Of a stretch of DNA of 64,000 nt, positions 35,397-44,628 are shown piece after piece (position 1 is the first letter of the stretch; every line of letters starts with the position of its first letter). A program made the position numbers and the translations under genes. This DNA is from Marinilactibacillus sp. Marseille-P9653. Lineage in GTDB: Bacteria; Bacillota; Bacilli; Lactobacillales; Carnobacteriaceae_A. The notes under the pieces were generated by a model, which made no database searches, was not told the DNA's origin, and saw only the letters and a list, made by a program, of their open reading frames with translations. The stretch covers positions 1,971,005-2,035,004 of the forward strand of contig NZ_CAKAKH010000001.1 of the NCBI RefSeq assembly GCF_916618885.1, in the 5' to 3' direction.

Positions 35397-36098
35397 TTAT
35401 CTTTTATCGATTCTCTTGACGGCAATATCTCCAATCGCTTGTAGAATAAATACAATGAGTACGATTGTGATCGTTGCGACGAGAACCACTGTGTTTCGTC
35501 CTCTTTGAAATCCGTCCAGATAAGCCATATTACCTAAACCACCTGCACCAATGATTCCGGCAATAGCTGAGAAACCTACAAGAGAAATCGCTGTAACGGT
35601 AATCCCTGATACAAGTGATGGCAAACTTTCTGGGATCAGTACTTTACCGATAATGCCTAGTTTGCTCGCGCCCATTGCTTCTGCTGCTTCAACGACACCT
35701 TTATCCACTTCTCTAAATCCTGTTTCAACTAATCTGGCATAAAAAGGTGCGGCTGAAAAAATCAAAGCCGGTAGCCCCGCCGTTGGACCGGTTATTGTCC
35801 CCAGCAGCACTCGAGTAAATGGAATTAGTAAAACAATCAAGATGATAAAGGGAATGGACCGGAAGACGTTCACTAAAAACGTGGTTATATAGTAAACGAT
35901 TTTTGCAAACCCATCATCTCTACGGCTTGTTTCATATAATAGCAAACCTAGAACTAAGCCAATAATGAAAACAGCAACCAAAGATGCGAACGTCATATAC
36001 AAGGTGTCTTGAGTATTTTCCCACAGTTTTGTTAAATCAACATCTTCCCAGTTTGTATAAGACTGAAATACTTCTAGTAGGCTTTGTTGTCTACGCAT
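35397..36098 (-). CDS. metI: Methionine ABC permease MetI
   Basis: A 233-residue permease with five membrane helices and the coupling loop VVEAAEAMGASKLGIIGKVL. NVFRSIPFIILIVLLIPFTR is typical for MetI. The start overlaps the end of metN by 8 bases. Confidence 0.94.
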   Translation of the reverse strand: MRRQQSLLEVFQSYTNWEDVDLTKLWENTQDTLYMTFASLVAVFIIGLVLGLLLYETSRRDDGFAKIVYYITTFLVNVFRSIPFIILIVLLIPFTRVLLGTITGPTAGLPALIFSAAPFYARLVETGFREVDKGVVEAAEAMGASKLGIIGKVLIPESLPSLVSGITVTAISLVGFSAIAGIIGAGGLGNMAYLDGFQRGRNTVVLVATITIVLIVFILQAIGDIAVKRIDKR

Positions 36099-37122
36099 AG
36101 TCGATCACCTCAATTTCAATATGATGTTCTTGAATCTGTTTTAACCCTGCTTCAACATCTTCAGGTCGACCCGTCACTTGTACGTAAAGCGAACCGACTG
36201 TATCTTCCTGCGATTCCTGGATATTTCCTTGAATGATATTAATATCAACATTACAGGAACGAGAAATTTTTGAGATAAACGGACTTCTCACTTCTTCCCC
36301 TGAGAAAACCAGTCTAGCAATTTTGCCTTCTGGATATTTTCTAGCTAATTCATGAAGAATGGTAATCACATCTTCTGAATCGGCTGTTGTATCTTGGCGA
36401 ATAAATTGTTTCGTGATTTCTTGTTCTGGATTTCTGAATACGTTAGAGACTTTTCCTTCTTCAACGACTTCACCTTTACTCATGACAGCTACACGATCAC
36501 AGATTCTTCTAATCACTTGCATCTCATGTGTAATTAAGACGATGGTCAGATTCAACTTACGATTGATGTCTAATAATAGCTCAAGAACATCTTCCGTTGT
36601 TTTAGGATCTAAGGCACTGGTTGCTTCATCACATAAGAGGACCGTTGGATCATTAGCAAGTGCTCTAGCAATACCGACTCGCTGTTTTTGTCCACCTGAC
36701 AGTTGTGATGGATACGCTTCTTCTCTGCCTTCCAGTCCAACTAAACGGATCAGTTCTTTCGCTCTATCAACCCGCTTTGCTTTAGGTACCTTTGCGATTT
36801 CTAGCGGAAACATTATGTTTTCTAAGACTGTTCTACTCCAAAGTAGGTTGAAGTGCTGAAAAATCATCCCAATCTTCTGTCTTTCTTTTCTCAGCGTTGC
36901 ATTTTTTAAGGTGTTTAAGGCTTTTCCAGCAAGAGATACTTCACCTGATGTTGGTTTTTCTAATCCATTCAGTAATCGTAGCAAAGTACTTTTCCCTGCA
37001 CCAGAGTAGCCTACGATACCATAGATCTCGCCATCTTGAATTGCGATATTAACGTTGTCTAGCGCAACCACGTCATCTTGTTTTGTTTTGTATACTTTAT
37101 TGATCTGCTTTAATTCGATCAC
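36091..37122 (-). CDS. metN: Methionine ABC ATPase MetN with NIL domain
   Basis: A 343-residue ATPase. Walker A is GYSGAGKSTLLRLLNGLE, the signature LSGGQKQRVGIARAL and Walker B LLCDEATSALDPKTTEDVL. The C-terminal NIL (ACT-like) domain, about residues 265-343, binds methionine and inhibits transport when internal methionine is high. The start codon is GTG at 37122 after AAGGAGG. It is the first gene after a methionine T-box leader. Confidence 0.95.
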   Translation of the reverse strand: MIELKQINKVYKTKQDDVVALDNVNIAIQDGEIYGIVGYSGAGKSTLLRLLNGLEKPTSGEVSLAGKALNTLKNATLRKERQKIGMIFQHFNLLWSRTVLENIMFPLEIAKVPKAKRVDRAKELIRLVGLEGREEAYPSQLSGGQKQRVGIARALANDPTVLLCDEATSALDPKTTEDVLELLLDINRKLNLTIVLITHEMQVIRRICDRVAVMSKGEVVEEGKVSNVFRNPEQEITKQFIRQDTTADSEDVITILHELARKYPEGKIARLVFSGEEVRSPFISKISRSCNVDINIIQGNIQESQEDTVGSLYVQVTGRPEDVEAGLKQIQEHHIEIEVIDYA

Positions 37123-37202
37123 GGTGTTTCCTCCTTAGGGAAATGGTTCTGATCTTTCAATTTTCGGGATGCGTTTATCATGTCTTAGTGATTTTAACAA
37201 TA

Positions 37203-37527
37203 AAAAAAGCTTTTGTCCTATAGAATCCATTCGTAGATTCCAAAGGACAAAAGCTTTAGCTTTCGTGTTACCACCTTTATTCGTCTGGTACTCGCATATC
37301 AGACCTCAACCAGTACTTGGACTATTTTCCGCATACTGTGGCACGTTATCGGGTGCAACCGGATCAGGCTTATGATGACTCATTCACCTTATCTGCTCAA
37401 AGCTCATTTTCCATCCCGTTTACATTGCTACTTTTCACCAATTAGCAGCTCTCTTTGAATGTTTCTTGGATGTACTCTACTTATCATCGCTTCTTTATTT
37501 GATTCGCATAACTTGTTGTATTAATGT
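37203..37527 (-). promoter_or_regulatory. T-box riboswitch, methionine specifier
   Basis: A tRNA-sensing leader in front of metNIQ. On the minus strand AAAGGTGGTAACACG is the T-box sequence that pairs with the free tRNA acceptor end. Stem I carries AGAGTA on its 5' side, AGAGAGCTG in its distal region, and on its 3' side the specifier region GGAAAATGAGC with an ATG (Met) codon followed by A. A strong terminator (AAAGCTTTTGTCCT, loop, AGGACAAAAGCTTTTTTT) lies at about 37203-37257. Uncharged tRNA-Met should open it and switch the importer on. Confidence 0.9.
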
Positions 37528-37534
37528 GATTTTT

Positions 37535-37564
37535 ATAGTATCAAGATACTGGAAGACTGTCAAG
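37535..37564 (-). promoter_or_regulatory. Sigma-A promoter of the T-box leader
   Basis: TTGACA and TACTAT are separated by exactly 17 bases on the minus strand, directly upstream of the T-box. The -35 touches the 3' end of the gcvH region. Confidence 0.8.
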
Positions 37565-37565
37565 C

Positions 37566-37925
37566 TTAATTTTCGTTTCCCCATACTTTATCTGAAAGCG
37601 TACTGACTGTATCGTGATCTGAGCTTGCCAATTCTACGATCCAATTCTCTGTCTTGTTCGCTGAATTCAATAATTCTGGTTCATCTTCCACTTCTTTGTG
37701 AACAGCTGTTACGGTTCCACTGATAGGAATGGTCAGCTCCGTTACGGCTTTAGCACCCTCAACACCTAGTAGTACGTCTCCAGCTTTAAGCTCCGTGCCT
37801 TCTTCCGGCAATTCCACAAACATAACTTCTCCAATATCGTCTTGCCCTTTTTCTGATAGTCCAATTCTATAGTTATCCGTTATTTTTTCGATCCACACAC
37901 CAGACTCGTGATATTTTACCGTCAT
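37566..37925 (-). CDS. gcvH: GcvH-like lipoyl-carrier protein
   Basis: A 119-residue protein with the H-protein fold. The probable lipoyl lysine is in LLGVEGAKAVTELTIPISG (canonical form ES-VKA). No glycine decarboxylase or aminomethyltransferase genes lie in the window. As for B. subtilis YusH or the GcvH of other Firmicutes, the protein may act as lipoate carrier for other complexes. Its ATG overlaps the stop of the ArsC-like gene (ATGA), and AAAAGGAG precedes it. Confidence 0.85.
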   Translation of the reverse strand: MTVKYHESGVWIEKITDNYRIGLSEKGQDDIGEVMFVELPEEGTELKAGDVLLGVEGAKAVTELTIPISGTVTAVHKEVEDEPELLNSANKTENWIVELASSDHDTVSTLSDKVWGNEN

Positions 37926-38293
37926 TTTTGACTCTCCTTTTCTTTTTCCCACACTGTTTCATACTCTGCTTCTTTAAATCCAACTGTTAGATTATATTGA
38001 TCAAAAGCTAACGGTCGCTTGACTAGCATGCCATCTTGGGACAACAAATCTGCCGCTTCTTGAATTGTCAGATTGGGGACTCTTTCTTTTAGGTTCATTT
38101 CTCTGTAAACTTGTCCGCTTGTATTGAAAAACTGTTTGATCGGACGATCTGTTTTTTCAAGTAATTCAATCCATTCCTCTTTTGATAAGGATGTCTCTTT
38201 TAGATTGATCCACTCATATGCGATCGATCTTTCGTCCAGCCACTTCTGGGCTTTTTTACACGTTGTACATGTCGGATGGCAATAAAATTTCAT
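37922..38293 (-). CDS. ArsC/Spx-family thioredoxin-fold protein (YusI-like)
   Basis: A 123-residue protein of the arsenate reductase-like group. The N-terminal CPTCTTCKKAQKWLDE-type motif (C-x-x-C after HPT) and the RPLAFDQYNLTVGF segment near the C-terminus fit. The start at 38293 follows GAGGAG. In Bacillus the ortholog yusI also precedes gcvH (yusH), and here the two genes overlap by 4 bases. True arsenate reduction is doubtful; a thiol-related role with GcvH is suggested only by linkage. Confidence 0.82.
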   Translation of the reverse strand: MKFYCHPTCTTCKKAQKWLDERSIAYEWINLKETSLSKEEWIELLEKTDRPIKQFFNTSGQVYREMNLKERVPNLTIQEAADLLSQDGMLVKRPLAFDQYNLTVGFKEAEYETVWEKEKESQK

Positions 38294-38363
38294 TTCAATA
38301 CTCCTCATCGTTGAATCATCTCTATTTATTATACGGCATTTCACTAAAAAGAAAAAGAGGACA

Positions 38364-38400
38364 AAAGAAAAACGAGGAAAGGTCTCCCCTTAGCCTCGTC
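38364..38400 (-). terminator. Terminator after YihY gene
   Basis: GACGAGG and CCTCGTT enclose a second inner stem and are followed by TTTTC TTTT on the minus strand, just after the stop of the membrane protein gene. Confidence 0.65.
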
Positions 38401-38415
38401 TTCTCCTTTAATGAA

Positions 38416-39459
38416 CTAACCATCCATTTTCGCTTCATCACCGTCTTGCTTAATGGTCTCAAGCTCGTCTTCTTTTAACCGATTTACTTTGTAAATGACT
38501 TTTTTCAAAATTACTGTATCTTCTTCATCAGGATAACCTGTCCACTCTGAATCACTGATCTGTTCTTCTCTTCTAAGGTCTGATTCATAATCTGGAACAG
38601 ATTTGCCGTTTTTCCATTCAAAAATAATCGTATTCAAGAGTCCACCAAGTAAAATAATGATACTAGATAGATAAAGGAACAACATTAAAGCGATAAATGC
38701 TCCAAAAGTCGCGTTCGCTACTGCATCTCCACCTGCAACGTTCAAATACAGTGAGAACCCTTGGACAAGGACTAACCAACCAACTGTAGAGAATATTGCA
38801 CCAGGGAAAGAATATTTCATCGTAAGATTATGATTCGGTATAAACCGAAATACGATTAAGAATACAATGAACAAAATCGCAATTAAAACAACATATCTTA
38901 AGATTAAAAAGGCATCAATAAACGGTAGTTGCAGACCGACGAAATCTTGTACGATATTCAGAATTTGTTCTCCAAAAACGAATAAGAATACTGCGAGGCC
39001 GATAACCACTAAAATGGCGACCATCACGAATACTGAGATAACACGTGCAATAATAAAGTTATTTTCCATCGTTGCACCATATACATCATTTAATACTTTT
39101 CTGAGGATGTTGATCACTTTACTGGCTGACCAGATTGCACCTAACAAACCAATGGATATTACGCCTCCACTACCGCTTTCTAAGTAACTCGCGAGTGTCG
39201 GTTCAAGTACATTAAAGATATCTTGAGGAATCACTTCTGACACAAACTCCAAAATATCTGCCGTCGCCACTGGTAGTAATGGGATCACGTTTGCGATTAC
39301 CAATAGTACCGGCAACAGAGATAGTAAAAGGAAATACGCCATTCCGGCCGCACTTTGATTGATATCTGCTCGTTCCCAATTGGACTGAAAGATATTAATC
39401 AGTCGAATTAGTTTTTTCTTATGAGGGATCTTGTCCTCGAATTTTTCTACTTTTTCCAT
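38416..39459 (-). CDS. YihY/BrkB-family membrane protein
   Basis: A 347-residue protein with six to seven membrane helices (about 40-285) and an acidic cytosolic tail. MAYFLLLSLLPVLLVIANVI is the typical first helix with the AAxxYFxxxSLxP pattern. Old annotation as ribonuclease BN is not supported by this family. Function is unknown; roles in virulence or lipid traffic have been proposed elsewhere. The start is placed at ATG 39459, eight bases after AGGAAG; GTG 39468 is an alternative. Confidence 0.85.
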   Translation of the reverse strand: MEKVEKFEDKIPHKKKLIRLINIFQSNWERADINQSAAGMAYFLLLSLLPVLLVIANVIPLLPVATADILEFVSEVIPQDIFNVLEPTLASYLESGSGGVISIGLLGAIWSASKVINILRKVLNDVYGATMENNFIIARVISVFVMVAILVVIGLAVFLFVFGEQILNIVQDFVGLQLPFIDAFLILRYVVLIAILFIVFLIVFRFIPNHNLTMKYSFPGAIFSTVGWLVLVQGFSLYLNVAGGDAVANATFGAFIALMLFLYLSSIIILLGGLLNTIIFEWKNGKSVPDYESDLRREEQISDSEWTGYPDEEDTVILKKVIYKVNRLKEDELETIKQDGDEAKMDG

Positions 39460-39585
39460 ACTCATCACTTCCTAATACTGTTGATCCCCAACAGTTCTTT
39501 GTTTCATCATATCATATTCCTATCCTCAAACCGTATCGAAAGGCATTTACAATTTTGGATTCTACTTAAACCAACTATATAAATA

Positions 39586-39632
39586 AAAAAATCCCAAACC
39601 AGATTCCATAACGGAGACCTGATGTGGGACAG
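39586..39632 (-). terminator. Terminator after DUF2969 gene
   Basis: TCCCACATCAG and CTGGTTTGGGA pair around an inner loop and are followed by seven T on the minus strand. Confidence 0.75.
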
Positions 39633-39642
39633 CTATTTATGT

Positions 39643-39873
39643 TTACTGGTCGTGTAAGTTATATTCAGAAATAATCATCTGAATACCTTCTTCAACCGTT
39701 TTTGCAGTCATTTCTTTATCCGATTTGTACCAAATCATCGCTTGCTCATCTTGAGCTTGACGAACTGTACCGATCACTTTGTTTTTTACTAAAACTTCAA
39801 GTTCAGTCAAAGTATCTGACTGATTAGCGGTTTCTTTGATTTCGACTTCAATGTTTTTATTACGATTAGACAT
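39643..39873 (-). CDS. DUF2969 family protein
   Basis: A 76-residue soluble protein. EVEIKETANQSDTLTELEV and IGTVRQAQDEQAMIWYKSDK match what I know of DUF2969, a small family restricted to lactic acid bacteria. Function unknown. The start at 39873 has CGGAGG upstream. Confidence 0.78.
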   Translation of the reverse strand: MSNRNKNIEVEIKETANQSDTLTELEVLVKNKVIGTVRQAQDEQAMIWYKSDKEMTAKTVEEGIQMIISEYNLHDQ

Positions 39874-40057
39874 GTGTATCCTCCGTTTATAAGCCATACG
39901 CTTTATCTTTTGTCTCTTAAGGATACTTCAAACCAGCCTTTTGAGCAAGAAGAAACAGATTTAAATTCATTATAATATTATATCTTCAAGCTTTTCGATA
40001 TAATATTCTGGACAAACTATTTTTGAATCGTTCCATACTTTCAGGGAGGAAACCCGT

Positions 40058-40950
40058 ATGAAACTCGTCCAGTACTATACTGCCTCAAATGCTCAAGTAC
40101 AGCTCGGTATTGAATTAACATCTGGTATTCTGAATGTCGAGACTTTAGCAAAGCATTTCAAAGACCCTTCAGAATACACTATGAATTCCATCATTCAAAA
40201 ACCTCATTTTCAACAACAACTGAAATGTCTGCTGGAACGTTATCACTATGAAGACTTTGACTCTAAACATTTTCTTGAACAGAGCGAAAACATCTATTAC
40301 CTTCCAGTTGTTCAAGATCCCGAGAAGATCATCTGTGTCGGCATGAATTATGTAGATTACGTTAAAGAAGTTGATGGTGAACTGCCAGTGACGCCCATTT
40401 TTTACAGTAAATATAATAATACACTAGCCGCTCATCGACAAGAAATCCCAGTACCTTCTGTGGCTAGAAATGTCGATTATTCTGCAGAATTGATTGTCGT
40501 CATAGGTAAAGAAGCAACCAATATTGATGAGAAACAAGTGAGTGATCATATTTTTGGCTACACGATTGGTAACAATTTAACGGATCGGAAGATTCAAATG
40601 AGCTCATCTCAATGGATGCTTGGTAAAACACTAAACTATTTTGCACCAATCGGTCCTACTATCATAACTTCAGACGAACTAGTAGATCCTACCCATTTAG
40701 ATATTATGTTGAAAGTTAACAATGAAATCAAACAACATGGAAATACAAAAGATATGATTTTCACTATTCCTTACTTGATTAGCTACTTGTCTCGTCATAT
40801 GACGTTAAAACCGGGTGACTTGATTTCACAGGAACGCCTAAAGGGGTGATTGTTGGTAAACCAAACCCTGAGCGACAATGGCTCAAACAAAATGATTTGC
40901 TGGAAGTTTCGATTCAAAAAATCGGTACACTTTCTAATCAATTAAAATAA
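40058..40950 (+). pseudogene. FAA hydrolase family protein, C-terminal frameshift
   Basis: A fumarylacetoacetate hydrolase-like enzyme (metal-dependent hydrolase/decarboxylase of keto acids). IICVGMNYVDYVKEVDGELP, VDYSAELIVVIGKEA (metal Glu) and GNNLTDRKIQM are typical. The frame breaks at about 40830: GATTTCACAGGAACG stops soon after. Adding one A gives LISTGTPKGVIVGKPNPERQ and a normal end at 40950. The family's TGTP motif is thus present but out of frame. A true pseudogene and a base-calling error are equally possible. AGGGAGGAAACCCGT precedes the ATG. Confidence 0.85.
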
Positions 40951-41003
40951 AAAAAACAGTCTTGTTCTCTAGTCATAATAATGACCAAAGGCAAGGCTGT
41001 TTT
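40951..41003. terminator. Bidirectional terminator
   Basis: AAAAACAGTCTTG and CAAGGCTGTTTTTT pair around an inner AGTCAT/ATGACC stem. It serves the FAA gene and the Na/Pi gene, which converge. Confidence 0.8.
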
Positions 41004-41017
41004 TTATTGGAAACCTT

Positions 41018-42739
41018 TTAAGAAATTTCTGTTCCATCGGTTACTTCTTTGATGTAACCATGTTTTGGTACTTTTGATTGTTTTTGGAATGGATAACGCA
41101 TACCTAAAGTATGTTTAACGATTTTAGTAGAGTGGTCAGACATTCTCTCAAGATTTGAAACGATATCGACAAATAGAATACCATCTGATGGTAAGCCAAT
41201 ACCTTTATTCAAGCGTTCAATAAATTTGCTACGTATATCATCCTCTAGCTTGTTTACTTCCTTTTCACGTTTCAATACTTTCCCAGCCAAAGAATAACTA
41301 TCCGTCGAAAATGATGTAATGGCATCTTTAATATTTTCTTCTACAAGCTCAAACAATCTGACAAGGTCTTCATCGAAAAAGACTTTATCTTCTTTGTTAT
41401 AATTTTTATTATGTTTCTTATTTGCTTTTACGGCTTCTTGAATATTTTTTATGATGTTTTCTGAGTGATCACCGATTCGTTCCAGATACTTCGTTACATC
41501 AACGAGTTGTGCATGTTCCGCTGAGTTTTGTAACGGAAGATCTTCCACTGAAATCAACATTAAATACTCTGTTAAGTGGACATCAATCTTATTAACGACT
41601 TCTTCTAGTTGGAGTGTATCTGTCCGACTTTTTTCATCTTGTTTTTTATAATACTTGAACATTGAGTTGAATTCTTCCACTACAAACTCACCCATCTGCT
41701 CGATTTCGAGTTTAGCTTGATTCAAAGCAATGGAAGGTGCTGTCTGAATAAGAGAATAATCTAAATGTGAAGAATCGTATTCAATCAGTGCATCGTCTCC
41801 AGGTACGATCTTTGTAACGATGGCAGCGATTTGACTGATAAACCACATTTGCACAAGTACGTTAAAGACATTGAACATTCCATGAGCAAAAGCAATTTGC
41901 ATAGCTGCATTCAGTCCCAAATGAACGGATAAATAACTAACCAGACTTGTAAATGGATTTAAAAGAATCAATATAATAATAGTTCCCGTTAAGTTGAAAA
42001 TCACGTGAGATGCTGACGTACGTTTAGCCGCTACACTTGCCCCTATTGCAGCAAGGATCGCTGTGATGGTTGTTCCGATATTACTTCCGAATAAAACGGG
42101 TAGAGCTGCTTCAAGTGTAATACTTCCGTGGCTATAAAGTTCTTGTAAAATCCCAATCGTTGCAGACGAACTTTGAAGCATAAAGGTGAATAAAGTTCCT
42201 GATACCACACCAAGAATGGGATTGTTAGATAATGTGACCATTGCATCCGTAAATACTTGAAGGTCTTCAAGAGGTGCTAAACCTTCTCCCATTAACTCGA
42301 GACCATAAAATAATGCCCCAAATCCAAATATAACTTGTCCCATGCTATTCACAAATGGACGTTTGAAAAAAAACAACAATAAGGCTCCAATAGCTATAAT
42401 TGGCAAAGCGTAAGCTCCAATATCAAATCCAATAATGAATGCCGTAATGGTTGTACCAATGTTGGCACCCATAACGATTCCAATCGCTTGCTTTAATTTC
42501 ATAAAGCCAGCACTTACGAGTCCTACAGTTAAAACAGTTGTCCCACTACTACTTTGAATCAGTACGGTCACAACGATTCCAGCTAGAACTGCTCGAAACG
42601 GTGTAGATGTAAATTTATTCAAAATATCTCGCAAATTATCTCCAGCTGTTCTTTGAAGACCGTCTCCCATATATTTCAAACCGAAAAGGAAAATGCCTAG
42701 TCCACCAACGAACTGAAAAATGATTTGTTGTATATCCAC
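41018..42739 (-). CDS. Na/Pi cotransporter with PhoU-like C-terminal domain
   Basis: A 573-residue PiT-unrelated Na+/phosphate symporter of the NptA/YjbB type. Two repeated QSSS units (VLIQSSSGTTVLTVGLVSAG and TFMLQSSSATIGILQELYSH) and the GANIGTTITA / GSNIGTTITA pair are diagnostic. Residues about 340-560 are a cytosolic PhoU-like domain (KYLERIGDHSENIIKNIQEA, NLERMSDHSTKIVKHTLG). The start is probably the GTG at 42739 after GGAGG. It gives low-affinity or export-capable phosphate transport; upstream PHO-like repeats suggest phosphate control. Confidence 0.92.
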   Translation of the reverse strand: MDIQQIIFQFVGGLGIFLFGLKYMGDGLQRTAGDNLRDILNKFTSTPFRAVLAGIVVTVLIQSSSGTTVLTVGLVSAGFMKLKQAIGIVMGANIGTTITAFIIGFDIGAYALPIIAIGALLLFFFKRPFVNSMGQVIFGFGALFYGLELMGEGLAPLEDLQVFTDAMVTLSNNPILGVVSGTLFTFMLQSSSATIGILQELYSHGSITLEAALPVLFGSNIGTTITAILAAIGASVAAKRTSASHVIFNLTGTIIILILLNPFTSLVSYLSVHLGLNAAMQIAFAHGMFNVFNVLVQMWFISQIAAIVTKIVPGDDALIEYDSSHLDYSLIQTAPSIALNQAKLEIEQMGEFVVEEFNSMFKYYKKQDEKSRTDTLQLEEVVNKIDVHLTEYLMLISVEDLPLQNSAEHAQLVDVTKYLERIGDHSENIIKNIQEAVKANKKHNKNYNKEDKVFFDEDLVRLFELVEENIKDAITSFSTDSYSLAGKVLKREKEVNKLEDDIRSKFIERLNKGIGLPSDGILFVDIVSNLERMSDHSTKIVKHTLGMRYPFQKQSKVPKHGYIKEVTDGTEIS

Positions 42740-42852
42740 TTTTTTACTCCTCCATTAGATGTATTACGTATTTTGGTGATGGATAACTTGAAGTAATATC
42801 GGATACCTATTACTTTCGAATTCAGAGTTTCCATCCTTATCTTAAATGTATC

Positions 42853-42880
42853 TTTACAATAAATGAACACTAAATTTACA
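42853..42880 (+). promoter_or_regulatory. PHO-like direct repeats, proximal to Na/Pi gene
   Basis: TTTACA, TGAACA and TTTACA occur exactly 11 bases apart, the PhoP/PhoB spacing. The cluster lies about 115 bases upstream of the Na/Pi gene, reading away from it. Confidence 0.55.
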
Positions 42881-43086
42881 AATTAGAAGATTTTTATTTA
42901 ATAGCCTTTGCATTTCACCTTCATACCGTATGTCATTTTGGTCTCTATATGAAGCAGATAGACTATAAACGAATTTTAAAATGAATAAGTAATCTAAAGT
43001 TCGGAAAACCCTCTTTATATGTTCTTGTATTCCGCTTACATATAGATAGTTTCGGCTTGTCTGTAAAGCCGAAATTTTGATCAAAA

Positions 43087-43114
43087 TTTACATAACGTTC
43101 ACATAAAGTTAACA
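43087..43114 (+). promoter_or_regulatory. PHO-like direct repeats, distal cluster
   Basis: TTTACA, TTCACA and TTAACA occur exactly 11 bases apart on the plus strand, about 180 bases upstream of the MFS gene and in its direction. Confidence 0.55.
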
Positions 43115-43295
43115 ATTAAGGTTTTTATGAATCAAAAGTTTCTTATTGAGCTCTTTGTCTATTTCTTTTTCTATCTCATCTATTCACTTGAATTTCTCAA
43201 TTGTAAACTTTGGGATAATTATTGATTGATTTTGTCTATCATTCTGACTTATTTGATAAAATAAAGTCATATATAACAAAGGGAGTGTGACTAAT

Positions 43296-44579
43296 TTGAA
43301 GATGACTTATACAAAAACCGAACATAGTTGGATGTTTTATGATTGGGCGGAATCGGCCTTTTCGATTATTGTAACAACCGCTATTTTCCCGATTTACTAT
43401 AGTAGTGCAGCTGAACTGTCTGGTGTGTCGGACGGAAACTCTACTGCTTATCTTGGATATACAATTTCTATCTTCACTCTGATTATCGCAGTACTGTCGC
43501 CGCTTCTTGGAACAATGGCTGATGTCAAAGGATTCAAGAAAAAATTCTTCTTCACATTTTTTGCACTCGGTGTTTTAGGGACACTCAGTCTCGCCATTAT
43601 TCCTGACACTTCTTGGTTGGTTTTATTGATTGGATATGCCGTAGCCTCGATTGGGATGGCTGGATCTAATGTATTCTATGATGGATTTTTAGTTGATATT
43701 ACAAAGCCAGAACGTATGAACCGCGTTTCTTCCAGAGGTTTCAGTCTGGGATATATCGGGAGTAGCATTCCTTTTATGATCAGTATCGGCGTCATACTAT
43801 TGTCTCAAAACGGTGTATTCCCTTTTTCTACTATCAGTGCAACTCGCTTCGCATTTATACTGACCGCTCTTTGGTGGACTATCTTTAGCTTACCGATGCT
43901 GAAAAATGTTCATCAAATCCATGGAATCGAAAGACAGCCCAAGCTCGTCAAGCATAGTTTTAAGCGTCTTTTTAGTACTTTTCGTCAACTAAAGCAGTAC
44001 CGAGCAGCCTTTTTATTTTTGATTGCTTATATGTTTTATATCGATGGTGTGGGAACGATTATCTCAATGTCCACGGCTTATGGAACAGATTTAGGATTGC
44101 AAGCAACTGACTTGCTTATCGTATTGTTCGTTGTTCAAATCGTCGCTGCGCCATTTGCTATATTATACGGTCGACTAGCTGACCGTTTCCCTGGTAAAAC
44201 CATGATTTATGTAGCGATTGTCGTATATATTGGTGTGTGTACCTACGCATTCTTTATGTCTACTTTGATAGACTTCTGGATACTAGCGATGTTGATCGCG
44301 ACTTCTCAAGGAGGTATACAAGCTTTAAGCCGTGCTTATTTTGGACGAATTATCCCTAGCCATAAGGCTAATGAATTCTTTGGTCTCTATGATATTTTTG
44401 GTCGATTTGCTTCTATTATTGGTCCCACGATGGTCGCAACGATCACTCAACTAACCGGTAAATCTAATTACGGGGTCTTTAGTCTCATTTTACTATTCGT
44501 TATTGGATTCTTTGTCTTAACCAAAGTTCCTGAAGAAGGCACGACCATTGCTGTAGATGAGTTGTCTTCCATCAATTGA
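43296..44579 (+). CDS. MFS transporter, UMF1/Atg22-like family
   Basis: A 12-helix major facilitator. The N-terminus WMFYDWAESAFSIIVTTAIF is the UMF1-family signature (YDWANSAF). Then come SPLLGTMADVKGFKKKFF and GRLADRFPGKTMIY, the loop motifs of the family. The substrate is unknown. The start is probably TTG at 43296, about nine bases after AAAGGGAG; GTG 43287 and ATG 43302 are alternatives. The PHO-like repeats upstream hint at phosphate control. Confidence 0.84.
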   Translation: MKMTYTKTEHSWMFYDWAESAFSIIVTTAIFPIYYSSAAELSGVSDGNSTAYLGYTISIFTLIIAVLSPLLGTMADVKGFKKKFFFTFFALGVLGTLSLAIIPDTSWLVLLIGYAVASIGMAGSNVFYDGFLVDITKPERMNRVSSRGFSLGYIGSSIPFMISIGVILLSQNGVFPFSTISATRFAFILTALWWTIFSLPMLKNVHQIHGIERQPKLVKHSFKRLFSTFRQLKQYRAAFLFLIAYMFYIDGVGTIISMSTAYGTDLGLQATDLLIVLFVVQIVAAPFAILYGRLADRFPGKTMIYVAIVVYIGVCTYAFFMSTLIDFWILAMLIATSQGGIQALSRAYFGRIIPSHKANEFFGLYDIFGRFASIIGPTMVATITQLTGKSNYGVFSLILLFVIGFFVLTKVPEEGTTIAVDELSSIN

Positions 44580-44593
44580 TTTCTTAAAAAATA

Positions 44594-44626
44594 AAAAGTG
44601 CCTCTCATGAGAGACACTTTTTTTAT
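44594..44626. terminator. Bidirectional terminator between convergent genes
   Basis: AAAAAGTGCCTCTC and GAGAGACACTTTTTTT form a compact stem with T-runs on both strands, between the MFS gene and the dipeptidase. Confidence 0.85.
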
Positions 44627-44628
44627 GA

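Larger units (their letters stand above)
42740..43295. other. Divergent intergenic region with PHO-like repeats
   Basis: About 550 bases separate the leftward Na/Pi gene from the rightward MFS gene. Two clusters of TTTACA-type repeats (annotated separately) are the notable content. A 76-codon minus-strand frame across 42854-43084 is not supported by a ribosome binding site or similarity. Confidence 0.6.

Noticed and set aside
38416-39459. Ribonuclease BN
   Set aside because: This old name for YihY-family proteins rests on a misassignment; the protein is an integral membrane protein without nuclease motifs.
42854-43084. 76-codon minus-strand open frame in the divergent region
   Set aside because: It lacks a ribosome binding site and any familiar pattern, and it overlaps the PHO-like repeats.
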